Positions 44,086-58,767 of a DNA stretch of 64,000 nt are shown piece by piece. A program made the translations under genes and the position numbers. Numbering within the stretch: the stretch's first letter is position 1; every line of letters starts with the position of its first letter. The notes beneath the pieces are model-generated. The model had not been told where the DNA came from. It did not search any database and was given only the letters and a program-made list of their open reading frames with translations. The DNA is from Schistosoma mansoni (taxonomy: Eukaryota; Platyhelminthes; Trematoda; Strigeidida; Schistosomatidae). The stretch is taken from positions 1-64,000 of the forward strand of contig NC_031496.1 of assembly GCF_000237925.1 (NCBI RefSeq). Direction: 5' to 3'.

Positions 44086-46708
44086 AAAAAAAACAAACCA
44101 ACATCATAAGTTAAATATGTTTCAATTTATTTATCATAAGAACATGATTGATGTGGTTAGTTCCCTTTTTTTTCTCTTTTTCCTTATATATAATGACATA
44201 ACTTGTGTATACACATGTGTCACTATATAATCTCTTAATGACATGAAGAGGTAAAAAGAAGTAAAAAGGAAAAGAGAAAAAACTAAACAAAAAAAGAAAA
44301 ACAAAAGAGAAAAAGTATAACATAAAGAAAAACAAAAAAGAGAACAAAGGGGGTGCAATAGATAACTTTATTATTCGTAATAAGCAGACAATTATGAATA
44401 AATTACACATATATATGTATATATCACCATAAATTTATACATTAAAAGAAAAAAAACAGTAAGAGAGTAAGATACATAGAAACAAGTTCAATCTATAGAA
44501 GAGAAAAAAACTAGCGGGAGGGGGTGGTGGTGGTGAGGGGCTATTCATGATTCAATAAGAATGAATAAAGAATAAATGACAAAAAAAGAAAGAAAAAAAC
44601 GATGACGTATCACCTCCACCCCCCACACACATACGCACACTCATGTGTGCACTTGTATGTGAAAATCAATAATGCAAGTCACACAAAAACCTAAATAACA
44701 ACAATAACAACAACAAAGAAGTAGTTGTCAAGACAAATTTCTTTCTGTTTATGATTTTTATATTAATAAAATAGAAATTTCAAAAAAAAAAACAAAAATA
44801 AAACGTAAGTATAAACTATATTACTGAATTAGTTTATTAGTAATAGATTGCAAAAAAAGAAGATCAAATTAGAAAGAAGATTATTGATTCGAGTTAATAC
44901 AACAATAATAAAATAATGATGATAATAAATGATTACATAACTGATTATGTTCATACAATATGAACAGTCAAGGAATGATCATATATATTGCCTGTGGTAC
45001 ATATATATATGTATACATTTGTGTTTATTCACGATCTGTTAATAATTGTCAAAGACTATCAATAGTATTATGAATACCTTTCAAAGTTCTATTCTCAATC
45101 GATCTATATAACAAACGTTTACAATGATTCTAACGACATAAAGGTAGAGTAAAACTTGGTTAGGATCAACGATATATATATATATATATTCAGCAGTAAT
45201 GACAACAACGATAGCAACATCATAATTGATAAAACACAATGGTTACATTAAATGTTTACTGATATGAAAGAGTACCATGTAATCTCATTTTGAGAAGAAC
45301 ACAAAAAAAGGGAAATCCTATTAAGAATGTGCTTGACAACAATCTCACACTGTGTATTACTTATTTACGACGAAACATAATTGGTTACCAATGAAAAAAA
45401 GGATAACAACTAATAATATATATATGATTATAATGAGATAGAATGAAAGGAAGTTTCGAATAAGGGATATTAGATTGAAATATGTTACCACAACAACATC
45501 ATCATACATCAATATTATCATCATATGTTGATTGTAAAGCTGATATAGAAGTAAAAAAAAACGGTACACATCAGCCTAAGACAAAAGTCACAACAACAAC
45601 AATACCAACAAAAGAGCTAGAAAAAAGGATTATAGACAAAGTAATGAAGATAAAGAAAGACCTATCAAGAGGAAAACGGCTATCACATGTATACATTGTA
45701 TGTATATAACAGTATATCTATATGTATGCATATATACTTGAGTAACTTCTCTAAGCTTCTGTTTACAATAGACAATGAATAAGAAGAAGAGAAAACAATT
45801 AAAAAACTAATGAAAGAATATATTGAACATGAACTATAAATTATTTATACCCTATAGAAAAGAATTAGGTAAATAAGATTATAATTGCATAATTAGTGAA
45901 CTTGAATTGAAAGGATAATATTATTATTATGGCTTTAGTTATGCAATTGTATAATCTGATTAAAGAATCAAATCTATCAAAAGCCGATAACTACTATTAA
46001 TATTCAATAGAATATGATGAAATTCAGTTGAACTATCTGATTTTAATTCTCTCATTGATAAGAAATGTTTTTTTGTATAGAGATTTATACTACTTATGAG
46101 TAGTTAAAAACTAAATTTGAAAAAAGAATTGTGCATAAAGGAGGACAAGAATTTAAATGAACATTAAATATTATAAAAAAAAGATGTTATCCATAGCCTA
46201 TTATACTAGAAATTCTTTTTGTTCTTGTTGTTGTTGTTGAATCGATGAATAACAGAAGCAATACTTTTGAAGCTAAGAACAAAATGCGTTGTCAGGTTAA
46301 CACAAAGTATTATATTGATTTGTGTGTATGTGCATGCAATAAAGGATCGGAATTATATAAGCAGTAACATGCATATTTTTTTTTCATATGTACGAAATAA
46401 TTCAGAGTACTTAACATCGAAAAAGAAAAAGAAGAACAAGAAGAGCAATTACATAGTAACAATGAATTGCAGGTAAGTAGGCAGCTAAAAATAAAAGTGA
46501 GTAAAAACTCAATAAAATATGGAGGAAACCAGAATGAATAGAAAGAAATCTAGGCATCTTGCGCATATACACACACACACACACAGAATGTTCGTTTATA
46601 TATATATATATGTATACAGTAAAGAGAAGGAGAAATGTAAAAATATATATGGATCATTCATTCCTTTGACAAGTTAGTTTGATCATACAACATCGTACAA
46701 TAACAAGC
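44086..46708. other. Low-complexity purine- and A-rich stretch downstream of the MAP4K
   Basis: Contains long A-rich and AAG-rich tracts (44230-44350), a G-rich block near 44516-44545, a C-rich and CA-rich block near 44612-44650, (TA)n at 45172-45190 and CA/TA runs near 46570-46615. No coding block was recognised. Part may be an extended MAP4K 3' UTR, but AATAAA already occurs at its stop. Confidence 0.4.
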
Positions 46709-46714
46709 TTTATT
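46709..46714 (-). terminator. AATAAA overlapping the MAP4K stop codon
   Basis: Minus-strand sequence ATT TAA ATAAAG: the last base of the TAA stop is the first A of AATAAA. If used, the 3' UTR would be only some 15-30 bases. Confidence 0.5.
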
Positions 46715-46801
46715 TAAATATTCTCCATATTATCAGATAAAATGTATACATTAGAATTAGACATTGGATTATTAGCTGGTCGACTTTCAACAATAATATT
46801 C
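46714..46801 (-). CDS. MAP4K terminal exon
   Basis: Eighty-eight bases including [23 protein letters not shown] then LSDNMENI. Matches the vertebrate C-terminus VVVLESRPTENPTAHSNLYILAGHE. The stop overlaps AATAAA. Confidence 0.92.
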
Positions 46802-49800
46802 CTATAAAATGAATGAAAATAAAAAACAAAACAATTTAGATTTCAACGAACATTACTACTGATCTGATCATAACATTGATCAATATATCTTGATCCTATT
46901 GGACAAGCAAGTGGTAATCAGGACTCAGTGGTTGAGAGGATAACGCGATGGCGTTTGAAGCGAAAGGTACTGGATTCGAGTCCCAAATAGGACGCGAAAC
47001 GCGCGTCCTGGCTGGATTCCACTGCTAGCCACTATTCATCTTTGTTAATCATGCTTGTTTATTTAGGCTATATCAAGGCAATACGCACAGTATGTACATA
47101 TGCCAATTAGAGACTGGCCAGTTGCAGTCTTAAAACATCAATCGGAGGATTCAAACAAAACAATGCTAAGTGAATTTATTTTGATCCTAGTTTTATACGA
47201 TGTCAGTCACAGAACCGATAAATCAGTGACAACACATTTCAAACTATAAAGTTATTTACGATGAATTAAAATTCTACAAAGAGGCAATCGTTATGTGAAG
47301 ATGGTAAGGACGTGTTGTGAATGAGTGCAAAATAGTATGAAATCTAGGTCCATGCATTCTTGTTCATTATTATTCAACCCAGCCACTAAATGCTTTGGTA
47401 CGGCTGAGAGTGGAGAGACTGAGCTCTTCCTCTCAAAATGTTCTCATATAGCCACATGAATACAACCACAGTCAAGGAAGTCCTACTCGCTGACTTCTCA
47501 TGGCATTACTGATGTTTACGAAATTGAAAGGAGGAAAAGAGAATGTCCGGTGCTTTAACTTGGTTGGTGGATATGGAGGATCCACCTAGAGGAAGTGGGA
47601 AACCCTCATTCCGAACCAATGGTGCACATGGGCTCCAGTATCCTGAAGGAACAAATGGCGTATGAACCTGTTGTTGGTGACCGGCTACCATGGGACTGCA
47701 TCTCCTTACGATGCTCCACTGCCTTGTGGACTAGACCTTTAGGTCAAAGGCTCTGGATGTGGCCCCGTAAGAAAACTACCTACTTCTGTTTGGGCACCCG
47801 GGCAGTATTTAACCCTGCATGCAGATGGGATAATGAAGTGTAAGCATATATATTTGGTGGTTCCTTATACTAATATTGATGTGTGGGTAAGAATGATAAT
47901 GATTGGTTGTTTGCTTATATATACATATATAGAAATAAAAAAGAGTAACTAACCGATTGTATCCTAATAATCGATAAATATTTTCTTTATCATTAATTTC
48001 TTGAGTTAACTGAAATTACAATTAGAATATACCAATAAGATATATGTTAATACATACATTGTAGTGTGTACAAATTATGGTTATGTATATCATTAACTGA
48101 CCAGAGAAATCAGTTCCCCCAAACCAGTTCGACAATGAGGAAAGCAGAAAAAAAACATATATATATATATATACAAAGGGTATTGTAGATGGGAAGAAAT
48201 ATCTTTAAGATAGTGGAGACGATTTGTAACTCAGGTGGATAACTTTGATGGAAATCTGGTCTCTGAGCTGGATTGTATGGTAGTGCAGCTTTCATAGTTA
48301 TTCTGAATGACATCATCAGCACAAACTTCAGGTATAAGTGAAGTGTTCGAAAATTTTCACAGATTACATTGGCTGCACATAGCAATCACTTTCTAAACAC
48401 ATCTCAGAACACTATTCAATATGGATTTTAAAAGGAGGATGTATTACAATTATCAGTTCAATACACAAGTAATTAATCAGCTCTGGACAAGTCACTTTGA
48501 AGGAGTCTTCGTTTAAATTAATTTATACAATCAAAGGAACGAGTTTAAAAGGAAGTTGAAGCAAAAAGCCTATGCACTACTGAGGAGTTAGCCGAAACTT
48601 TGTGTATAAAAACGATACGTCTAACCTCTCATCATTCCTCGTTCCCTCCTGTAGTATGCTTTTTCAATATTAAATTCGTATTACATTTTTCATAATGATT
48701 ATTCAGCCTTTATTATGACCTTTACCTTTTTCGTTTTTCTTTATACTTGGTCAAATGGACATAATTCTGATTCAGAAATTATTTTCATCCTTCTATTCTT
48801 CACTAATCCCTGATTATTATGTAACCTTATTTGACAAATGGAATCTCGAATCATAATGTGTGCATTCTTAGCCACCGAATGCTCTGGTACGGTAGAGAAT
48901 GGGGAGAGTCCGCTCTCCTTCTCCAAATGCTCTCACAAGGCCACGCGTATATAATCTCTGACAGGGAAGTCCTACTCACTACCTTCACACGACGGGGGTG
49001 TTATTTACAAAATTGAGAGGATGAAAAGCGAATGTTCGACGTTTTAACCGAGTTGGTGGACACGGAAAGTCACCTAGGGGAGTTGGAAAACTCTGATTCC
49101 AAACTAATGGTGAACATGGGCTCCAGTATCCTGAGGGAACAAATGGCGTATGAATCAATCGTTGGTCATCGGCTACCATGGGACTGCATCTCCTTACGAT
49201 GATCCACTGCTTTATGGATCAAACCTTTAGGTCAAAGGCACCGAGTGTGGCCCCCTAAGAAAACCACCTGCTTCAGTTTGGGCATATGGGCGGTACCACA
49301 GCCCTCACACAAATCAAATGAGATTTGTGTGGCGCATATATCTCTCGTGCCCTTTTGTACCAATATTTATATGTTTAAATTAAATAAATTCAAATATATA
49401 ACATTTTTTGTGATTGTTCCATATATTACTTAATAATTTATGGGGGGAAAAAGTAGATCACCCTTTAACATAACCGATTAACATCAGAGTATTAAACAGC
49501 TACCACTTAAATGTATACAATTAGTATTCACGGGTATAACTGATAAACTACTGATTCAATGCTATTTAAACAAGCTTTTTCCACATGTTGTTGTCAACCC
49601 TAATTTCGTCCTACCTAATTTATGTAATATAACTCCTTTCACAACATTATATGAATTCATTATGTCGATCATTGAAATGATTTCAACGAGAGAATACACA
49701 GAATCAATTATCTAACAAACGAAACAGTCGTCCAGTGCTTCCAGGTCTTCCATGGTGGTCTAGCTTCAATTGACCTATGAATTTAACTATAAAATTACTA

Positions 49801-52800
49801 AAATCTCCACAAAACTCCTGATATTGTCTATATTTTATGTAACACCTCATGAATCCAGCCTATGAATTCATTTCTAAGGTATATAACTACACTACTTACA
49901 GATTGAAATAAGTAGACAAAAACTAAATACATAAATACCTATGACAAAAAAATGAATAATTGACTAACCTCTCCAGTGAAACTTTTTCCTAATAGACCAT
50001 GTGGATGAAATACAAGAATACTATCTCGAAGGCATACTATGAAAATAAATAAAAGGGATAAACAAGATCAACAGAATACGAAGTAGAATAATAATAATAA
50101 TAACATCAACTCGAAATCATATGCCAGTCAGCAGTAAGTCATTTGTACAAGTTTTAAATTCACACAATTAATTGTTAACCATAGGGTTCCTTTCGAAAAG
50201 TTAACAGGCGTTTGTCACGAAATGATTTCAGTTTGATGAAATACTGATTACTAAAGAGTAGTATAGTTGTTACGGAACCATTCAGTAGTGTATACACAAC
50301 ATGTCACCAAGAGTCGGAGCTAGAAACTTTAAATCCTGCTGAGATTTCACTATGTTTAGACCACTGAGTTTAAATCTAGTGGTGTACATTGTCAATTATA
50401 ATCTACTTTACTCCATAATTAGTCGATTATAGGCTGGACATATTTAGGCAAATCAGAAGCCTGTATTCAAATACCACCATCTCTCACGGACAAACAGTAA
50501 ATGATAGCTTATAAATTAAACATCCTACAGGAGAGAGTTCTTAAAGATCCTACGCAAGGTGTCACCCTACATGTTACCGTGTCAGAAGGACATATGTGCA
50601 TATACCAATAATTTGTTGTTTCATATTAATATTACTATTCGGGCAAACGTATCGCAAGACTGTGTACTTGATTTAGGTGTAGTGGGACGTAACAGGAGAT
50701 AATCCATTGTTATAGACGATATCTGCATTAATTCCAGAACGATTAGACTAGACAAATTCGCCCTAGGACCTTAGAACTTTTTTTATCCACGAATCACTTT
50801 TCAATGACAGACAGCTAAGATAAACAAAATCAAAAGTTTTCAGTGCAAAAATTCAACCATAAAAGCAGAAAATGTTACATTGGGATTCAAGTATGTTCAG
50901 AAAAGTACATATGAGAAACAGGGTGCAAAATATATAAAAAAAACAACATCGCAGATAATATTCCTACAAGCACCACAACTTAAAGTAAATTCAAAACAGG
51001 ATCATGTAGAATATCTCTGAGGTTTCCAGAATTCGGCTCTTTCTTACGACAGAAATTGTAGAAATGTACACCTATGAACTTAATCTTTGTGTTACCCCTC
51101 AGAGAGGAGTTTGGATTCCACAAATCAATAATATTCGCCTTTTATGACGAATTGTGATGAGTTTTTATTTACGTACGCTGGTTACCTCTCATGTCAGCGT
51201 CCGATTCCCGGTGAAGTATGTTCTTTGGTCTCCCTCTTTTCTTTTTCCCTTCAGGACTTCTAGTTAGCACTTGCCTCATGATGCTGTTTGGCGATTTCCA
51301 CAACGTATGCCCTATCCACTTCCAGCACATTTTCCTAATTTCCTTTTCAGTTAGAAGCTGGTTTGTTCTTTACCACAGTAGGCTATTGCTGATGTTATCC
51401 GGCCATTGGATATTGAGTAACTTACGTAGACAATTGTTAATAAATACTTTTACTTTTTTGACGATGGTAGTAGTACTTCAGGTTTCAACCCCGTAGTAAA
51501 AAGATATACAGCCTCTTAGTTTGTGCTGAACTTTTACTTACTTATTATGGTGTTTCTCGAAAACATATTGATTGTATTCAGTTTTCATTTCCCGTTGATT
51601 ACCTCAAACATAATGGATGCGATGTTAAGTCACTTAGATCAATGACCACATTGTAACTTATTCGATCACCACTAGGAAGGACTTGATGTATATATGACAT
51701 TGGTCACCAAAAAGTAATCGATCCTTTGTAAATTGTAATTGTTATCCTCACATCTTATGCTACATACCATATAAGTAAGTTTTAGAAAAAGTTCGAGATC
51801 AGGAGTATCAAGATGAGAAATTATCGACTGTTGCACTGAAGAGCATAAAAAGACAGTTTTTCTCTTACTTCATGATGTATAAAAGTAATCGTAATCTACA
51901 TTTGGAGACTTCAAAATGACTTTTGTCAAAATCGATAGCATTGAAAACAACCAACCCTTATCATTATTTTGAGATGGTTGAGAAAATTTGTAGTTCAAGT
52001 GGATGATTTTGATAGAGTTTTGTTCTCCGAGCTAGATGGTTTTGGTCGTGGAGCATTCATCGTTCTTCTGAATGACATCATTATTTATCTACACCTAGAT
52101 CTTCAGTTTTAGGCCAAAGGAGAAGAGGAAGACCAAAGAACACATTACGCCGAGAAATGGAAACAGACATGAGAAGAATGAACAAAAATTGGATAGAACT
52201 AGAAAGGAAGTAGCAACAGTTTCAACGATAACAGACAAAACTAGATAGAGATAATATGATTCAAGAAAAAAAAGGAAGTTATTGAATAAGTCAAAAGACA
52301 AAAAGTAACTGTATCTGTTACATTATGACTTATTATGAACCATGTGACTCAATGTCATCAACCATCAGTTATAATAATCGTGCGGACCCTAACTAGGTAA
52401 TCTGTAACTATCAATATAAATTACTTCAACAGTCAATGAATTCATGGACTCATGACATATTTTGGTTAAGCCACTAGTAGTCTTCTTCCATTTCACTCCT
52501 ACACTAGCAAACATTGTGTGTTGAGGTAAGTGGTAGTTCAGCATGTGTAATATATTTTTCTCAATCACCTAAGTTGATAAAGACTTATTACCTCTGTGAT
52601 GTGTGCGCGAGAATGATAATGATTGGTTGTTTTGCTGAGTCAGACATGTAGATAGTGTGACAGATGTTATATGTGTTATATATTCTGATGTAGGTTTGTT
52701 CTCTGAGCTGGGTGGTTTGGTCGTGGAGCTTTCATTGTCCTTCTGAACGACATCATCAACACAAACTTCGGGTAGAAGTGAAGTGTTTGAATTCCCCTAT

Positions 52801-55800
52801 CCTTATTATTATTAATGACTGACTGTTGTTGGATTGTGTCGGATTTTGATGTGGGAAAATATTGACACTCTAGTCAGGCTAATCTCGTGTTCTTGATCTG
52901 AGTTGTGTTGAGGTCCTGTAGAATAAACACAGGGTGGGAAATCTAGTGTAGATATTCGTCTAAGGTAAATCAACGTCCCACATACGTGTAAAAAGTGAAA
53001 GGACTGTTATAACAAGAAACCCTAGTGTTATAACAAGTATACTACCTTTATAACACTATGTAAAGGACTTATTTATGTTACTTAAATATACAATAAAACA
53101 AGCACAAGTCTCTCTCAGTTTAATGATGATGACAATAAGCATAAATGCAATGAGAATATTAACCAATTTCTACTCACCAATAGATTCAACTGTGATTCCA
53201 TTGAAATCTAAAGTTGTGGCACGATGACGACTAGATTTAATTTGACCATTTAAGCTGACAACTTTAGCACAATCTATGGTGAAATGGAGGAGAAAAAAAG
53301 AGACAAATCAAAGTCAACAACAACAACAACAGTAAAACACAGTAAATTTGTAGTTTTCATGAAGACTGACTCCAAGTATTGTAGAATCATTGAAAACATG
53401 GAAATATCGGGACAGATGTTTACTTCTAGTCAGGAATATCTCAATCAGTACACATCAACAAACCTATAGAATATCAAGAGTTGTGATATTCAGGTTAATC
53501 AAGCCGAGATGAATACTTTAAATGGATCATGATTTTTATTATCAGAAAAGGGTTTTTGTGGAGATTTAGTATTTTCATAATTGAAAGCGTGAGTCAATTG
53601 AAGCTAAACCACCAAGGAAAACTTGGAAGCACTGGACGGCCGTTTTGTTCTATTGTGGGACTCGTCAGCAGTGTGCATCTACGATCCTGCCTCGCGAGAT
53701 CCGAACCCAGGACCTACCAGTCTCGCGCCAGAGCACTTAACCGATAGACCACTGAACCGGCATCCATGGTGTTAATGTGTAACTTCAACCAATCCACGAA
53801 TCTTTAAATCTCGCGAGGCGAGGTCGTAGATACGCACTACTGAGGAGTCCAACAATAGGACGAAACGGCCGTCCAGTGCCTCCAGGATCATGATTTATCA
53901 CAAATTGAACAAAATTTAAAAATAAGTGTATTTTTAATCAACCTACAGGATCAAAATCATAATGATTTAAGATTGTTAAATGGTCCGGTGATTCATCACG
54001 ATAGGTAAACCCGACCATCACATCAAGATAGCAACAAAGGCTGGAAGTGCTAGAATTATATGATGACGTACTTGGGTTTATAAGCGACTTTGAACCTTAT
54101 CGTTTATGTGAGGGAATAGTGATACTATCCAACTATTCAGATTGAATTCATAAAAACTGAAGTTTGAATCTGCAGCCCAATGGTTGAAAATTAAGTGCTT
54201 TGATCAATAATTCACCAAAACATATATGCCATACCTCATTACCACAACAAGATGAACACCAAATTCATACAAGTAGTTAATTTAGTGGTGGTAATATATA
54301 AGGATATAGTATAGGAAGGAAGACAGATATGAAGCAATTTTAATCTCACGGTTTAAGGGAAGATAAAGAATGCATACACCTACGCCATTGTGATCGATTC
54401 TGATCCATGTCACACACAGTCTCCAACCATTGGTTATGCTAGTCGCACAGATCCCAACAAGCTAGTCTGCATCTTCCAACATGGATGAGACTAGAAGTTA
54501 GTAACTCCAAGCACTGATGCCACGTTTTGGTTTGGGCACCCCTAACTCTCTTCCAACCATCCCTAATATTAGTCAGCATAGTGTGTCGTGGTAATCAATG
54601 TTTAGGTATATGTAACACGTGGCTAAACCATCTCAGTCGATGAAGATTCATCACCTCATCAACTGATTTACCATCATTCCCTAATACCCTGTGTCTAACC
54701 TCACTATTACTTACCCCGTGATCCCAGCAGATGCGAGTAATATTTCTAAGACATCTGTGGTCAAATACTAGTAACTTACGAGTATCTTCTACTCTTAATG
54801 GCCATGTTTTACAGCCGTAAAGTAGAACAGAGCGAACTACTGCGCAGCATACTCGTCCCTTAATTGACAGACAGATATCTCAACTTCGTCATAAGTGACG
54901 TAAGTTGGCAAAAGCCAAACGAGTTTTTTGAATCCGTGCTGAGATTTCGTCAGACACCAACCTATTCGGGCTGTTCAGACTACCAAGATAAGTGAAATTG
55001 TCGACGCGTTCGAACCAAGCGACAACTCATAATATCTCTGTATTCTATAGACGATATACACTGCAGACAAAAAAATTTACACAAAACAATTAATTCCTGA
55101 AACAAATAGAATGATATTTATAAACAAGATCAAAATCTTATAAAAAATTGCACATATACACTACTTATTCAAAATTCGATAGTAGAACGGTTAGTGATCT
55201 AACACAACACTTACCTAAAAAGCATATTAATATGGTATTATGCTCTAATTGTACAGTTTCCACAACCGGTAGAATATCCTCAGCTATTGAAATAGAAGAA
55301 AAGCGATTATTAAAATGGAATTTCGAGAGAGAAAAAGCAAGACAATAAAGCTACCAATAAGTAAAATCAAGGGAAAAATTTGTTTATAATCAATACACTG
55401 CATAGAGACCATGCTCACATTAGTGAGACTCTGCTTTAACTCATACGCTATTCTTTATATATAGTTGAAATCATGAGTCAATTGAAGCTAGACCACCATG
55501 GAAAACCTGGAAGCACTGGACGACCGTTTCGTCCTATTATGGGACTTCTCAGCAGTGCGCATCCACGATTCCACCTCGCGTGAGAATTTGAAGCATTAAA
55601 AAGCTGCTCGAATTGAGGTGTAGTTTGAGTGCAATTGAAAATCAAATATATGATTATTGAGATCGGTCTAGGTTAATGACTATAGTAAAGATAAGGAGTG
55701 AACTAATTGAGTAGGTCTATCGCGTTACTTAACTAGAAAGTTTATCAAGCTTGGTGAGTCGATTCTGATTCTGCTACTAACTCATTAAGAAATGTAAGAA

Positions 55801-58732
55801 TAAAAAATTTACATACAGAGCAAAGAAAAATTAGTGAAATTAGAACTCAGGAACAATGAACTTGATTATTAGTACAAAACAATCAACATAATGAAATAGT
55901 TCAAGTTCATGCTGATGTGTTGTAAGATGATAACCTTTCATCATCAATAATCGATAAGTAATTCTTGGTTACATTAATAGTATACTATTTAGTATTGTAG
56001 TTATGTATGTTAAAACAAGTTTCATCTTGTTTCATTTACTTCTATATTCATGATCGTGACCTCCTTTAACTTTGGTCTGAGCCATGTTCATGGACATTGG
56101 ACAGAAAAGGTTAGATTCAGGAGACTTTCTGTCGTACCCTGGTCACGAAGAGGGAAATGCTCTACAAACTCACGGAGTTGCTCCAATGCTGTACATAAAA
56201 GCACGAAATGCACTTGTAGGATGAGAATCTCACGGATCCAGGATCATCAAAGCATCCTTCAAAACAAAGGAGAGAATCATGATGAGTATTATCCAGTGTT
56301 ATGCACCCACCAATGATAGCAATGACGACAATAAAGATCAGCTCTATGAGAGGGTGCAATCGGTCATAGCGAAGTTTTCAGTAAAGGACCTGACTATCCT
56401 AATGGGAGACCTAAACGCCAAAGTCGAAATGGAAAACAGCGGTTATGAAGATATCATGGGACGACATGGACTTGGAAAAAGGAACAAGGACGGTGAGAGA
56501 TTTGCAAATCTATGTACATTCAACAAATTGGTTATAGGCGGAACAATATACCCATACAAACGCATACACCAAGTTACATGAGTCTCACTGGAACACACCA
56601 CAGAGAACCAGATAGATCATACTTGCATGAAACTGAAGCTAAAGAAACACTGGACAACTGGGGGAACAGAATTACAAAGGTTTGATACAACCTTCCTTCG
56701 GGATAGTACCAAACTCAACAAACTCAAGACAGCTCTCAACAATACGTTCCAAGCTTTCCAAGATCTGCTGAAAGCACTAACTTCAACAAGTCAGGAGGTT
56801 CTGGGCTGCAAGAAGCATCATCATAAGGAATGGGTCTCTATGGAAACCCTGGACAAGATCCAAGAAAGGACGGACAAGACAGCAATTAACAACAGTCGAA
56901 CACGAGCAGAGAAAGTCAAGCAGAGTACGCAGAAACAAACAAGCAAGTGAAGAAGAGAATCAGAGCTGACACGCAGAAATGTGTAGAAGAGCTAGCAACG
57001 ACAGTGGAAAAAGCTGCAAGAGAAATATGAAATAACCGTATGACACAACAAAAACACTAGAAGGGAAATATGGTAAATCAGAGCGACCAGTCAAGAACAA
57101 AGGCAAGTTAGTCACTCAGATCAGGAACTTTGAAGGGATCATGAAAAGAACAGCCCCACTAAAACCCCCGAATATCGAAGCAGCACCTACGTAAATCACA
57201 ACTAAAATATTCACTATAAACGTGAAGATATTACTCAGGGCAAAAGAAAAAGCAGCAAGCCAAACAACACACAAGCCGGGATCAGAGGAAGAATTGAAAA
57301 GAATGAATAGCAATTGGAAACAACTGGAAAGAAGAGATCAGAACAGAGTTGGTTGAAGAATCCTAGTGGGCGATCAATTCTCTTTCATGAGGTGTAACAG
57401 GTGTAACTGAGAATAAACCTACTACTAAAGTTAGATTTCCACTAACGATTCTACGCTAACTTTACGTAGTTTTCACATTTCATTAGTAGAGAGGTTACTA
57501 ATCATCACTTCCGATATTATGGATTGGACCAAGTCATTTGGAGGAAACAAGTGGTTAATTCATCCATCGTGATAATGGTTTAAATATTAAAGAGTTTGAT
57601 TTTCAGATACTAGTTAGCAGGTTTGATCCTCTCCCCACATACATAAGTGTAAGAGTAACTGAATAGTATCACCAGTATGACGAAAAACGGAATACAGAAA
57701 CCTTTACTTGGTAATTGAACAGTACTGTTGTTATTATCTTTATCACTATAGTTTAAGACTGAAGTATTGTCATTTAGGAATGATGAAATACACCTGAAAA
57801 AAAAGAAGAATTAAACTTACGTAAAAATAGAGTATTCTTTCGTTGTAATTCAGCTCTTGTTTGATCTGATTTAAGTATTGCTTGTGTTTTATTAGTCATC
57901 CTATTATTATTATTACTTGTTAATTCAACTGAATCATTTAATCCATGAATATTATCTGAATGTGATATTACAGAGTGAGGAGATGCAGATGAGTTCACTA
58001 GTAAACCGGAATGATTTGGAGATACGGAAGTAGTAGTAGTAGTAGTCGTGGTGATAGTAGTTGATGCCATTGCAGTGATAGAAACAGCAGTAACAGAGGA
58101 TATTGAAATAGGAGGAGTAATAGATGAAACTATTGGAGGTATCTGTGGTGGATTAGGTCCAGAACTATTTAAATCAATTAAATGTAAACGAAAACGTTGA
58201 CCTTCTCGACCTTTACGAGAATGATGTCGATAGACTCCAACACAAACAAATGGTAAAGGAAGATTTTTCACAATTAATAAATCAAAATTCAATAAAGGTG
58301 AAGGCATATCAGGAACAAATATCTGTTTATAGAAAAGAAATACAAATACAAATATTAGTAAGCAATAAATGATATGTCAATTTGATTTAATTAATCAACA
58401 AGATTAATTAATAGAGGAAGTTGTGGAGATTGTTAAATTTTATTACTTCCCATAAACAATCGAATTCAGCTAGATAACCATTGTGAATCATAAAACACTG
58501 AGTAGCTAGCTACTATGTTCCAGTATAGATATCCTCGACGGTATTCATCCACAACTAACCGGACATATAACCCAAAACTTTCAGATCTCGGTGCCAAACA
58601 CTTACTTAATGATATTGTTACGACGAGTGATATCCAAGATCCGACATTGAAACACAATGTGCTCCGACCAAAACCCAAAAATGATTACTTAAGCGAGAAA
58701 ACAAGAATGGAAGAGAAGGTCCATTGGGCTAC

Positions 58733-58767
<35 letters not shown>

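Noticed and set aside
44134-44410. Phe/Ser-rich minus-strand frames of 74-99 codons
   Set aside because: Translations of an A-rich low-complexity tract; no gene-like features.
46921-46985. Possible tRNA gene from the A and B box match
   Set aside because: The sequence does not fold into a full cloverleaf with an acceptor stem and is joined to a ribozyme part. It is the head of a SINE.
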